64,000 bases of DNA from an uncultured Opitutia bacterium (GTDB taxonomy: Bacteria > Verrucomicrobiota > Verrucomicrobiia > Opitutales > Opitutaceae): positions 34,525 through 98,524 of the forward strand of contig CAIJFT010000241.1 of the NCBI GenBank assembly GCA_903820035.1, given 5' to 3'. The notes under the pieces are model-generated. The model saw only the letters and a list, made by a program, of their open reading frames with translations. It had not been told where the DNA came from and made no database searches. This document shows, piece after piece, positions 1 to 8,816 of the stretch. Made by a program: the position numbers and the translations under genes. Numbering within the stretch: position 1 is the stretch's first letter; every line of letters begins with the position of its first letter.

Positions 1-762
1 CGGCAATTGCGGGCCAAAGGCTATGAGGTGGAACTCGTGGCCAACGTCACGCGCGCCCTCCGCGTTTCGGCCAACTTCGCGATCGCCCGCGCCGACGCGG
101 AAAACGCGAGCGAACTCACCGCGGCCTACATCGACCGGAACCTCGAGGTACTGCGGCAGATCGTGACCGACGCCGGCGGACTGGTTAACGCCGCCGGGGT
201 GGCCTCGCTGAACACCGCAATCCCCGTCGACCGCCGCTCGCCCGACGTGAACACCGCGGTCAGCAGCTGGAACTCCCTGGTTGCCGCCCGGCTCGGGATT
301 GTGGCCGCGTCGCAAGTCGTGCAGGACACGCGCTCGGCCAACGTCTATGCCGACTACACGATCCCCGCCGGCCGGTTCAAAAGCCTGCGCCTCGGCGGCG
401 GGGCGCGTTACCGCGGGCCGCTGGTGATCGGGAACCGCGCGGCCGATACCATCGTGAATCCGGCGAACCCCTCGACCGCGATCGACAATCCCGCGGTCGA
501 CGCATTCACCCCGATCTACGCCCCCGGTTACACCGTGGGCACCGCCACGCTCGGCTATGTGTGGCGCGTCACGCGCAACCATCCGGTGACGCTGACGCTG
601 CGCATCGACAACCTGCTCAACGAGGACAAACCGCATTACGTCAACACCCTCCCCCGACCGCCGGGAGCCGACGTGACGAATCCGTCGCGCGTTTCCACGC
701 CCCGCGACTTCTGGTATCAGGTCCCGCGCAATTACAGTCTCACCGCGCGCCTCGCTTTCTAA
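1..762 (+). CDS. TonB-dependent receptor, C-terminal part (cut by window edge)
   Basis: The reading frame is open from the first base and ends at 762, so only the last ~253 residues of an outer-membrane transporter are present. The segment reads as alternating amphipathic strands, contains the late-barrel motif RIDNLLNEDKPHY and ends in a phenylalanine (TARLAF), the usual C-terminal signature of an outer-membrane beta-barrel. Family knowledge: such receptors import oligosaccharides, siderophores or cobalamin using TonB energy. The substrate cannot be read from this fragment. The closest parallels in the window are the full-length receptors at 18869-22276 and 50141-53641, which also end in aromatic strands. 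Confidence 0.9.
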   Translation, partial: RQLRAKGYEVELVANVTRALRVSANFAIARADAENASELTAAYIDRNLEVLRQIVTDAGGLVNAAGVASLNTAIPVDRRSPDVNTAVSSWNSLVAARLGIVAASQVVQDTRSANVYADYTIPAGRFKSLRLGGGARYRGPLVIGNRAADTIVNPANPSTAIDNPAVDAFTPIYAPGYTVGTATLGYVWRVTRNHPVTLTLRIDNLLNEDKPHYVNTLPRPPGADVTNPSRVSTPRDFWYQVPRNYSLTARLAF

Positions 763-1046
763 ACCGGAGCGATTCGACCACGGTGGAGACCCCGCGCTGC
801 CCTGCCATCGGATTCCACCTTTCCGAGGTACTCTTGACCGGACGCACGCCGACCACGCTTGAATCGCTCCGGAGGCGAGCTTGGCCAGGGACGGGACATG
901 CGCCGGCTGGGGCAGGAGCACGGATGACCTCCCTTTCCCAAAAATCGCGCTCCCATTCGCCACGAAAGGACTGGCACCCCGGGAGGTTTGACCTATCCTG
1001 CCCATCGCTTCCAAGACCGGCCCCTTCAAAATTTCGCCCTACCCCC

Positions 1047-1478
1047 GTGCCCGGAATACCGACCATTCTCTTTGCCGACGACGATCCTGCCGTCCGCGAA
1101 ACCACGGTTGACCTCCTGTCGTTGACCGGCGCTCAGGTGTTCGCGGTCGCCAGCGGCCGGGCGGCAAGCCAGTTTCTCGAGAAACAAGGCGTTGATCTGA
1201 TCATCACCGACATGGCGATGCCGGACGGCGACGGGAATTGGCTGATCGCCTGGGTGCGCTTTTCGGCCCAGCACCGCCGGACGCGGCTCGTGGTCATTTC
1301 CGCCCATGCAGCTCCCGAAAATATTGCCGCCGGGCTGCAGGCTGGCGCGGACGACTACCTGATAAAGCCGTTCGAGCCCCAACACTTTCTGACCACCGTG
1401 GAGCGCCACCTTAAAGTGGCGATCGCGGCACATGGCAACGCGACTGGCGCCGGCTCGAGAAGCCCAACGTCTCTGTAA
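1047..1478 (+). CDS. Stand-alone response regulator (receiver domain only)
   Basis: About 143 residues forming one CheY-like receiver. The acidic pocket is DDD at residues 11-13, the phosphoacceptor is D55 in the segment LIITDMAMPD, and the conserved lysine is K107 in DYLIKPFEP. No output domain follows, so it probably works as a phosphorelay intermediate or by protein contact. I chose the GTG at 1047 because the receiver fold starts there. The frame is open further upstream (ATG at 924), but that extension is basic, low in complexity and unlike any receiver. It ends 8 bp before the histidine kinase at 1487, its likely partner in a two-gene operon. Confidence 0.85.
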   Translation: MPGIPTILFADDDPAVRETTVDLLSLTGAQVFAVASGRAASQFLEKQGVDLIITDMAMPDGDGNWLIAWVRFSAQHRRTRLVVISAHAAPENIAAGLQAGADDYLIKPFEPQHFLTTVERHLKVAIAAHGNATGAGSRSPTSL

Positions 1479-1486
1479 GAGCCGCC

Positions 1487-3907
1487 GTGGACTTAGCCCG
1501 ATTCACCGCCTCGATTCGGGTCCCGACGACGCTCAGCGCGCGGATTGCGCTGACGCTCTTGTTCACGGCGCTGGCGGTCGCGGCCGACTGGTTTGCCCCG
1601 GTGATCTTCGCCGGTCACTCGCTGGTTCTCGGGGTCGTTTTCTACTGGATCGCATTACGGACGATCGGGCCGAACTGCGCGCTATTTGTGATTTCGGTCA
1701 CCACGCTCATTCTTTCGATCAAGTGGGGGCAGCCGTACTCCGGCGCGATCATCGCATTCGAGGGGCTCTGGGTCGGCCAAGCCTGGCGCAATCGCCGCAA
1801 CCCGCTGCTCGCGGACCTGCTGTACTGGATCCTAGTCGGCACGCCGCTGTCGTGGTTCCTCTACCACCAGGTTTACCCGATCCCTCGCCCCTCGCTGTAC
1901 CACGCCCTGATGGTCCAGCCGATTAACGGTCTCATCGCCGTGTGGATCGCCTACATGGCCCTGGAACTCATCCACCCGAGCCATGCCGAGGACGGACCAG
2001 CGCCGGCCCAGAGTTTCCGCGTCTTCCTCCTCAAGCGTTATGTCGCGTTCGGGACTTTTCCGGTGCTGGTGGCCGGCTTGTTGGCGGCGCGGACCTTTGA
2101 GCAACGGGTCCTGGCTGAGGCGCGTGATAACCTGCAGTCAACCGCGCGCCACCTCGCCGCCATACTCAGCCGCGAAATATACTTGGGCTCGAGCGCAGTG
2201 CAATTGATCGCAAGCCGGCAAAGCGACGATCGATGGTACGGAGATACACCGCGGCTCAACACCGAACTCGACTCCACCCGTGGACCCGCCGGGCCCTTCC
2301 TCACCATGCTCGCCACCGACGCGGCCGGCCACGTCACGGCCGCATCGCCGGCCATGGCCCGCTCCTCCCCCGGGGGCCTGGGCAAAGGCATTTTGGTCGC
2401 AGACCGCGAGTACTTCAAATTCCCCATGGAGACAGGCCGGCCCTACGTGTCGGGCATCTTCCGGGGCCGCGGTTTCGGCAGCGATCTCCTCATCGCCATC
2501 AGCGCCCCCGTGGTCACGCACTCCGGGGAACGCATCGGAATCATCGAAGGCTCGTTGCCCGTCTCTCGACTTGACCAGCTCATCCGCGAGGACACGCCCG
2601 AGGGCACGTGGCGCAGCCTCCTCACGGACCAGAATCAGCGGGTGGTCGCTTCGCACGGCTTTGAGCACACCCCGCTCACCCGATTGACCAACACCGCCCT
2701 CGGCCGCCTACTCCAAAACAAACAGACGGTGCCGCAGCGCTTCACCGACGATCTCGCCGAAGGCCGCGTCAGCTTCCTCTCCGTCAATGCAACCCTTCCT
2801 GAAACGGGATGGACGCTGACCGTGCAACGCTCCTGGGGCGACGCCCTCCAGCCCGTTCTCATCGCCTACAGCCTCATGCTTGCCGTCACGGTTGCCACGG
2901 CGCTTCTGGCCTCGGTGTTCTCGGCCTGGTCCATCCGCGACTTCCTGAAGACGTGGCACGAACTCATCGCCTTCTCCCGCACACTCCAGCCGGCAAAGCT
3001 CGCGACCTCGTACAACCGCAACCTCCCCCTGGAGTTCCGCGAGTTGCTCCAAAACCTCGACCACATGGCGCTCCGGCTCGGCTCCGAACAGCAACAACGC
3101 GAAAAACTTTTGGCGGAACTGGAATCACGCGTGAAGGACCGCACCCGTGAGCTCGAACATGCCGTCGTCCGCGCCCAGTCCGCCGATCGCGCCAAGAGCG
3201 CCTTTCTAGCCACCGTCAGCCACGAACTGCGCACGCCGCTCACCTCGATCATCACGGGCACCTGGCTGCTCAAGTCCGGCGCCACCGCCAAAACCGAGCG
3301 CGAAATCCGCACCCTTTCCACTCTCGAAAAATCCAGCCAGGTCCTGATGAACGTCATCTCCGACGTCCTCGACTACTCCAAGCTGGAAGCCGGCGGCGTG
3401 ACGATCGCCCGCAGCGTTTTTCAGCCCGACGCCATCATCGCCGACGTCGTCTCGATCCTGACCCCCGGCGCCCGCGCCGCCGGTCTCGAGGTGCGCATCA
3501 AGTCGCAACACGCCCCCGGCACCACGTGGGTCGGCGACCAAATCCGCCTCCGTCAGGTCCTGCTCAACCTCGCGGGCAACAGCGTCAAGTTCACCACCTC
3601 CGGCTACGTGGAGATCGAGACCTGGATCGACGCGACCGGCTCGGACCGCCGCCTGCGAATGATCGTGCGCGATACCGGACCAGGCATCCCGGCCGACCAC
3701 CTCACCAAGGTCTTCGAGCCCTTCGTACAGCTGGACACCAACCGGGTGATGTCGCAGGGCGGCACCGGACTCGGGCTGAGCATCAGCCGCAAGCTCGTGG
3801 TTATGATGGGCGGGCAACTCACGCTCCGGAGCACGGTCGGCGAAGGCTCCACGTTTGAATTTTGGCTGCCCGACGCCCGCGCCGAGCCGACGGCACCGTC
3901 CGCTTAA
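1487..3907 (+). CDS. Membrane sensor histidine kinase
   Basis: An 806-residue kinase starting with GTG just after the receiver gene. Residues ~15-165 form a multi-pass membrane region resembling MASE1-type sensors. A further membrane segment (~185-205) and a ~250-residue extracytoplasmic region, plausibly dCache/CHASE-like, lead to a last membrane segment at ~460-485. Then come a coiled linker, the HisKA domain with H in the motif ATVSHELRTPLTS, and a HATPase domain with the G boxes DTGPGIP and GTGLGLS. No receiver is fused at the C terminus, so the separate upstream receiver is the natural phosphate acceptor. The signal sensed is unknown. Confidence 0.9.
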   Translation: MDLARFTASIRVPTTLSARIALTLLFTALAVAADWFAPVIFAGHSLVLGVVFYWIALRTIGPNCALFVISVTTLILSIKWGQPYSGAIIAFEGLWVGQAWRNRRNPLLADLLYWILVGTPLSWFLYHQVYPIPRPSLYHALMVQPINGLIAVWIAYMALELIHPSHAEDGPAPAQSFRVFLLKRYVAFGTFPVLVAGLLAARTFEQRVLAEARDNLQSTARHLAAILSREIYLGSSAVQLIASRQSDDRWYGDTPRLNTELDSTRGPAGPFLTMLATDAAGHVTAASPAMARSSPGGLGKGILVADREYFKFPMETGRPYVSGIFRGRGFGSDLLIAISAPVVTHSGERIGIIEGSLPVSRLDQLIREDTPEGTWRSLLTDQNQRVVASHGFEHTPLTRLTNTALGRLLQNKQTVPQRFTDDLAEGRVSFLSVNATLPETGWTLTVQRSWGDALQPVLIAYSLMLAVTVATALLASVFSAWSIRDFLKTWHELIAFSRTLQPAKLATSYNRNLPLEFRELLQNLDHMALRLGSEQQQREKLLAELESRVKDRTRELEHAVVRAQSADRAKSAFLATVSHELRTPLTSIITGTWLLKSGATAKTEREIRTLSTLEKSSQVLMNVISDVLDYSKLEAGGVTIARSVFQPDAIIADVVSILTPGARAAGLEVRIKSQHAPGTTWVGDQIRLRQVLLNLAGNSVKFTTSGYVEIETWIDATGSDRRLRMIVRDTGPGIPADHLTKVFEPFVQLDTNRVMSQGGTGLGLSISRKLVVMMGGQLTLRSTVGEGSTFEFWLPDARAEPTAPSA

Positions 3908-3945
3908 CCGCCGCCCCGGCCTAATTCCGCCGGCGCCACCTGCCA

Positions 3946-3966
3946 GCCGCGATTTCCTCTCGCGGC
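3946..3966. terminator. Hairpin between convergent kinase genes
   Basis: A 7-bp GC-rich stem (GCCGCGA/TCGCGGC) with a 7-base loop lies in the 91-bp gap between two convergent genes. No uridine tract follows directly, only a short TTAATTT about 15 bases later on the plus side. It could end transcription from either side, but this is inferred from position and fold only. Confidence 0.35.
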
Positions 3967-3998
3967 CGCTCGCCGCCTTAATTTCCCGACTGCACCGG

Positions 3999-6791
3999 TC
4001 AGGTCACCTGTCGCAGGGCCGCGTGCAATTCGTCGATCGAAAAGGGTTTCGAAAGCCGCAGGACATTCGCCACGGGCGCCTTGTCCGCCGGATCGAAACG
4101 GCTGTGGTCGCCGCTCATCAAGATCACCGGCAAATCAGGGCGCTGCGCCCGCATGTCGGCGATCAGCTCCCAACCGGTGCGCCCCGGCATCGCCAAATCA
4201 ACGAGCGCCAGCGCAAACGACGAAGGATCCGCGGCGAACCGTTCGCTCGCAGCCGTGCCATCGACGCAAACCTCCACCGTAAACCCGGCCCGGCGCAGAA
4301 CCACCTCCGCAACCATTCGCACCGGGCGTTCGTCGTCCGCCACCAACACCCGACGCCCCGAGCCCGCCGTGACCAGCGCGGAAGCCGGAGCCGCGGGCAC
4401 ATTCTGCGCGGCTGGTGCCAGCGGCAGGAAAACTTCAAACGTACTGCCGCGGCCCGGCGTACTCGTCACCTGGATCCTGCCGCCATGCTCCTGCACGATG
4501 CCGTAAACGATCGAAAGCCCGAGCCCGGTTCCCTCCCCCGGAGCCTTCGTGCTGAAGAAGGGCTCAAAAATCCGCGACCGCGTCGCCTCCTCCATGCCAC
4601 AACCATCGTCGACCACGGTCAGTCGCGCGTGCGGCCCGACCGCACACCCGTCCGATTCCACGGGGCACCGTTCGACCCGCTCGAGCGCAACGGTGATTTT
4701 ACCCTGCCGCAGGCCGATCGCCTGCGCGGCATTCACGCCTAGGTTCATCAGCAGCAGCTGCACCTGCGCGGCATCGGCCATGACCGGCCCAACCTCTGCG
4801 GGTAGTTCGGCGCGGATCTGAATCGTCGCCGGCTGCGTCGCGCGCAAGAGCGAGAGGGTGTCGCTCACCAGTTGCCGCAGATGAAGCGGCTGGCGCACCG
4901 TATCACTCCCCTTGCGGGCGAAAATCAACAAGCGCCGCACCAGATCGCGGGAACGGAGTCCGCCCTCGCGGGCACCGCGAAGATACTCCGCCGCCTCGTG
5001 GCCCGGCGGCACGGCCCGCAACGCGAGATCAATCAAACCCAACATCCCCGCGAGGATGTTGTTGAAATCATGGGCGATGCCGCCCGCCAGCGTACCGACG
5101 GTCTCAAGGCGCTGCGACTGGGCCAGGCGAATTTCCAGCTCGCGCTGCTTTGCCTCCGCCTCCTTTTGCGCGGTGATGTCACGGTGCATCCCCACGGCCC
5201 GCACCGGCAGACCCGCGCTGTCCCGCACCAAGTAGCCGTTGGCCTCGATTGTCCGGACCGCTCCGTCGCTCAGGCGCACGATCCGGTACTCGCAGTAGTC
5301 GAGCGGCGTGCCATTCAAGATCTGCTGGAAATCACCGACCGCCCGGGCCAAGTCGTCGGGATGCAGTCGGGCGCGTAACGCCTCGAGCGTCCCCGGCCAT
5401 TGCGCCGGCTTCACGCCAAAGATTTCAAATAGCACCTCGTCCCACTGCAGCCGCCCGCTCGACAAATCGAATTCCCAAATCCCACGGCGTGAAATCCGGA
5501 GCACCCTTTGGAGTCGGCTGGTCAGGTCACGGAGTTCCAACTCCCTCCGCTGCAGCGGCGTCACATCCTCATTGATCCCGGTCACCCACTCCGGCCGGCC
5601 GACCGCATCCAATTGGACCATACCGACCGAACGGAGCTGCCGAATCGAACCGTCGGAGCGAACGATCCGATAGGTGTATTCAAAGCTGCGCATGCCCGCC
5701 TGCAGCGCCTGGAAATTATCCTTCACCTTCTGCCGGTCTTCCGGGTGCACCCACCGCGAAAAATGAAAATGGTCACTCTCCACCTCCGCCCGTCCCAGAC
5801 CGTAGATTTCGAGCATGCGGTCGTCCCAGTTCCGCCGGCGCGTCTCGATGTGGTAGTCCCACACGCCCATCTGGGACGCCTCGAGGGCCAACTGCAGCCG
5901 CTGAGCCGTCACCTGCGCCCGGTGCTCCACTTCATGGAGCGCGTGCTCATCCTGCGTCGTGCCCACCATCATCGCAGGCTGGCCGTCGGGCCGCCGCTGG
6001 CTGACGCGACCGACATGCCGGACCCAACGCCACGCGCCATCCGCCGCGCGCATGCGGTGCTCGCACGTCCATTTTTCGGACCGCCCCGCCAACGCGTCGT
6101 TGAGCGCCTTCTGCACCGCGGGACGGTCCTCGGGGTGCGTTCGATCCAGCCAGTCCAGGCCGTTGATTTCGGCCAGTTGCGCCAGCGCATAACCCAAAAT
6201 GCACGGCTGCCCACCGGCATTGATGGAAAAATGCCCGTCGGCCATCCGCCACTCCCACCAGACAATCCGGGAAGCGGCCATCGCAGACCGGAGCTGTTCG
6301 TGGACCCGGTGGTGCTCGGATTCCGTTTCTCGCCGCGCCTGCTCCGCCCGGTTCCGCTCACTCAGGTCGCGGATCGCCCCAATCCGCGCAGGCCGACCAA
6401 TCACCGTACCCGAGGCTTCCGCCGGCCCGCGAAACTGCCAACTCAAGGTTTCCCCGCCGAGGCTCGTTACCCGCAGCTCACTCGCCAGCGCCGGCCCGCC
6501 CGGCCGCATCAGGACGATTTCCCCGCAAAACGAACCGTGCCGCGCGCCGTCTGCCGCCGCCGCCAACCCGCTCCCGGCGGCATCGAGCATCCAATCCCCC
6601 AGCTCACTTCCGACAAGGCCGCCCGCCTCCCGCCCAAGGAGCCGTTCGGCCGCCGGATTGGCCGCCAGAATCCGCCGGACCCCCGACGTCACCAGCACGG
6701 CATCGGGATTCGCAGCAAAGAGCGCGCGGAAGAGATCGTCGGCGCCAGCCGGCAAAATTGTCTCACGGCCTACAGGGTTGGTCGAATCCAT
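3999..6791 (-). CDS. Multi-PAS hybrid histidine kinase
   Basis: A 930-residue cytoplasmic protein with no membrane segment. Four PAS domains follow one another at ~20-130, ~170-280, ~295-410 and ~430-545; the last three carry the PAS_3/PAC pattern (HPEDR, HPEDR, HPDDL). The phosphoacceptor domain has the motif GGIAHDFNNILAG (~570), typical of NtrB-like soluble kinases. A HATPase domain follows with DDGCGM and GEGTGLGLS, and a C-terminal receiver (~805-928) has its phosphoacceptor Asp in LALVDLAMPG. It is convergent with the kinase at 1487 and divergent from 7092. PAS pockets may bind a small ligand or flavin/heme, but the sequence does not show which. Confidence 0.92.
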   Translation of the reverse strand: MDSTNPVGRETILPAGADDLFRALFAANPDAVLVTSGVRRILAANPAAERLLGREAGGLVGSELGDWMLDAAGSGLAAAADGARHGSFCGEIVLMRPGGPALASELRVTSLGGETLSWQFRGPAEASGTVIGRPARIGAIRDLSERNRAEQARRETESEHHRVHEQLRSAMAASRIVWWEWRMADGHFSINAGGQPCILGYALAQLAEINGLDWLDRTHPEDRPAVQKALNDALAGRSEKWTCEHRMRAADGAWRWVRHVGRVSQRRPDGQPAMMVGTTQDEHALHEVEHRAQVTAQRLQLALEASQMGVWDYHIETRRRNWDDRMLEIYGLGRAEVESDHFHFSRWVHPEDRQKVKDNFQALQAGMRSFEYTYRIVRSDGSIRQLRSVGMVQLDAVGRPEWVTGINEDVTPLQRRELELRDLTSRLQRVLRISRRGIWEFDLSSGRLQWDEVLFEIFGVKPAQWPGTLEALRARLHPDDLARAVGDFQQILNGTPLDYCEYRIVRLSDGAVRTIEANGYLVRDSAGLPVRAVGMHRDITAQKEAEAKQRELEIRLAQSQRLETVGTLAGGIAHDFNNILAGMLGLIDLALRAVPPGHEAAEYLRGAREGGLRSRDLVRRLLIFARKGSDTVRQPLHLRQLVSDTLSLLRATQPATIQIRAELPAEVGPVMADAAQVQLLLMNLGVNAAQAIGLRQGKITVALERVERCPVESDGCAVGPHARLTVVDDGCGMEEATRSRIFEPFFSTKAPGEGTGLGLSIVYGIVQEHGGRIQVTSTPGRGSTFEVFLPLAPAAQNVPAAPASALVTAGSGRRVLVADDERPVRMVAEVVLRRAGFTVEVCVDGTAASERFAADPSSFALALVDLAMPGRTGWELIADMRAQRPDLPVILMSGDHSRFDPADKAPVANVLRLSKPFSIDELHAALRQVT

Positions 6792-7031
6792 CAGGGAAGC
6801 TCGATATCCGCATTCGGATGTCCGCGCTCCGCGGCCAGCACGATCTCATCCGGCGGTGCGATTAGCGGAGGATCCAAGACGCACCGCGTCAACGTCCATT
6901 ACCGTTACCACGAAACAAATACGGGGCCGCGACGTCTCGCGCCGGGATTCAACCAACCATTGGTATCGCCGCCCAATCCGTTCCCAACCGAGTTGTTACG
7001 TTCCATCGATTGACCGCTCTCCTCGCGAGGG

Positions 7032-7060
7032 TGATGTCCTCCCCGCCAGAGGTCACATCA
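7032..7060 (+). promoter_or_regulatory. Hairpin in the leader of the small gene at 7092
   Basis: TGATGTCCTC and GAGG-tc-ACATCA pair as a 10-bp stem with a two-base bulge, ending 31 bases before the ATG at 7092. It could be an operator or a leader hairpin. The rest of the divergent gap 6792-7091 shows no other clear element. No Shine-Dalgarno sequence precedes the ATG; the leader is pyrimidine-rich. Confidence 0.3.
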
Positions 7061-7091
7061 GCCCTGCCGCTCGTTTCCAACCCGCTTCACC

Positions 7092-7517
7092 ATGCCTTGG
7101 ACTTACGCCTTCGATCCGCTGACCGACACTGTTTTCGTCACCGCCAGCGGCATCCTGAGCGACCGCGAACTCGTTCCCGGCGTCGCCAACCTGATGCGCG
7201 ATCCTAATTTTCATCCCGGGGTGCGCGTATTCGACGATTACAGCCAGGTGGAGGAATTACGCCTTGCCCGTCCCTTCGTCAGCCCACTCCACGAGCAAAC
7301 CGAATCCAAGCGGCTTCGCAGTCGCCACGCGTTGGTGATTCGGAATCTCCCCGGCGCCGATCAGTTTCGTGCCGACCTGCGCGGCCTCAAGTCGGGCCGG
7401 TTGATGGAATTCGAAGTCCGCCGGACCGCGCTGGAATGGTTGAACGAGGGCGTCCCCGCCGAGCGGATCATTTCCGAGGCTCACGCCGGATCCTTCCTGC
7501 AGCGCCCCGCGTGCTAG
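7092..7517 (+). CDS. Small protein of unknown function
   Basis: A 141-residue soluble protein, no signal peptide and no membrane segment. I do not recognise the family. The sequence starts MPWTYAFDPLTDTVFVTASG, then a mixed alpha/beta pattern with HPGVRVFDDYSQVEEL in the middle and an amphipathic C-terminal helix (ALEWLNEGVPAERI). The size and the beta-strand/helix rhythm recall STAS-like domains, but no phosphorylatable signature is evident. It sits alone between a PAS kinase, from which it diverges, and the secreted pair at 7803-10720. A role in signalling next to the kinase is possible from context only. Confidence 0.65.
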   Translation: MPWTYAFDPLTDTVFVTASGILSDRELVPGVANLMRDPNFHPGVRVFDDYSQVEELRLARPFVSPLHEQTESKRLRSRHALVIRNLPGADQFRADLRGLKSGRLMEFEVRRTALEWLNEGVPAERIISEAHAGSFLQRPAC

Positions 7518-7534
7518 CGCGGTTCCACGATTTC

Positions 7535-7597
7535 GGTCGCTGCGTTTGAGCCGGAGGCGACCTCGGGCTCGCGTCCGAGGACCACGTGGTCGCTGCG
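7535..7597. repeat. Structured intergenic element with repeated decamer
   Basis: The decamer GGTCGCTGCG occurs at 7535-7544 and again at 7588-7597. Between the copies are the hairpin CCTCGG/CCGAGG (7561-7566 with 7575-7580) and the 12-base palindrome GACCACGTGGTC (7580-7591). No gene lies in the 285-bp gap 7518-7802. The arrangement looks like a dispersed, structured intergenic repeat or an RNA structure, but I see no second full copy in this window. Confidence 0.35.
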
Positions 7598-7802
7598 CTC
7601 CAACGCGGGCTACCCTGTTTCTGGAAACGCTCTAGACCGCCCGGTCCGGCCTCGCTCCGGCGATCGCCAAAACGCCCCGCCAAGTTGATCGACTCGAACG
7701 CGGCGAACGCCTTCGCTGGTGCAGCGCGGGCACCCACACCCGCACCGTCCGCGCCGCACCCGCGGCGCACGCTCCGCACCCTCCGCCTCCGGCTTCGTTC
7801 CC

Positions 7803-8816
7803 ATGCCTCAGCCCGTCCGCCTTCACCTGCTCTTCGGTTTGCTCGCGCAGCTGCCCTTCGCGGCGGCCGCGGCCGATTATGATTTCTTCGTCTGCGCCAA
7901 CCTCAACCGCAACTACGTCATCGGGTCCAAGATCGTCACAACAAACGGCGTCTACCAACGTGACGCCGCCGGCACTTGGGCGCACCTCGGCTACAACGAC
8001 ACGGGGATCAGCGCGGTCGCGTTCGATCCGCGCGATCACCACGTGATCTACACCTCCGCCCTGAACGGTCTCTGGCGCAGCCTCGACGGCGGCCGGCATT
8101 GGCGCATCTGCAACGACTGGAGCATGACCGAGGCCCGCGACGTCGCCGTGGACCCGAATGCCCCGGACCACGTTTACCTCGCCCTGCCCGACGGCATCGC
8201 GGTCTCGACCGATCGCGCCCAAACCATCGCCCGCCGCGAAAACGGGCTCCCCGCCCGCGGCAAGTACACGCAGGTGCTCCAGGTCGACCGCACCCGCGCC
8301 GGCCGCGTCTTCGCCGGCTGCGAAGTCGGTGTCTTCCTCACCGAGGATGGAGCCGACCACTGGCGCCGCGTGCTACCGACGCAGGAGACGGTGTACGATA
8401 TCCAACAGTCGCCGCACGATCCGCGCCACTGGCTCGCCGCGACCCACGCCGCGGGCGCCTGGCGCTCGACCGACGGAGGCAACACCTGGGAGAAAATCAC
8501 CACCGCGCCGTCGACCAATCCCCTGTACAACGTGACCTTCGACGTCACCGACCCGCAACGCCTTGCCCTCGGCAGTTGGGCCCTCGGGGTCTTCACCAGT
8601 GAAGACGGTGGCCGCACCTGGACCGACCGCAACGCCGGCCTGCCGGCCGCGCATCACGTGTGGCGCGTCGGCGTCGATCCCGCCGGAAAACTCTATGCAA
8701 GCGTCGCGGCGGAAACGCTGTTTGTTTCCGGCGACTTCGGCCGCACCTGGCAGCCCGACGCCCTCGCCGGCTCGCAGGTGAACAAATTCCTCCTTCTCCC
8801 CCGCGCCGCGAAATGA
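7803..8816 (+). CDS. Secreted Asp-box (BNR/sialidase-like) beta-propeller protein
   Basis: A 337-residue protein. I chose the ATG at 7803 because it gives a clean signal peptide (hydrophobic stretch LLFGLLAQLPFAAAAA). The mature part carries several Asp-box repeats of the S-x-D-x-G-x-x-W type: SLDGGRHW, STDGGNTW, SEDGGRTW and SGDFGRTW. That is the hallmark of BNR/VPS10-like propellers. Sialidase catalytic residues are not evident, so it may bind rather than cleave glycans. Its stop overlaps the next start by 4 bp (ATGA), so it is probably co-translated with the toroid protein at 8813. Confidence 0.85.
   Translation: MPQPVRLHLLFGLLAQLPFAAAAADYDFFVCANLNRNYVIGSKIVTTNGVYQRDAAGTWAHLGYNDTGISAVAFDPRDHHVIYTSALNGLWRSLDGGRHWRICNDWSMTEARDVAVDPNAPDHVYLALPDGIAVSTDRAQTIARRENGLPARGKYTQVLQVDRTRAGRVFAGCEVGVFLTEDGADHWRRVLPTQETVYDIQQSPHDPRHWLAATHAAGAWRSTDGGNTWEKITTAPSTNPLYNVTFDVTDPQRLALGSWALGVFTSEDGGRTWTDRNAGLPAAHHVWRVGVDPAGKLYASVAAETLFVSGDFGRTWQPDALAGSQVNKFLLLPRAAK

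Noticed and set aside
924..1046. Longer N terminus of the stand-alone receiver from ATG 924
   Set aside because: The extension is Ser/Arg/Pro-rich and unlike any receiver; the GTG at 1047 places the start just before the first beta-strand.
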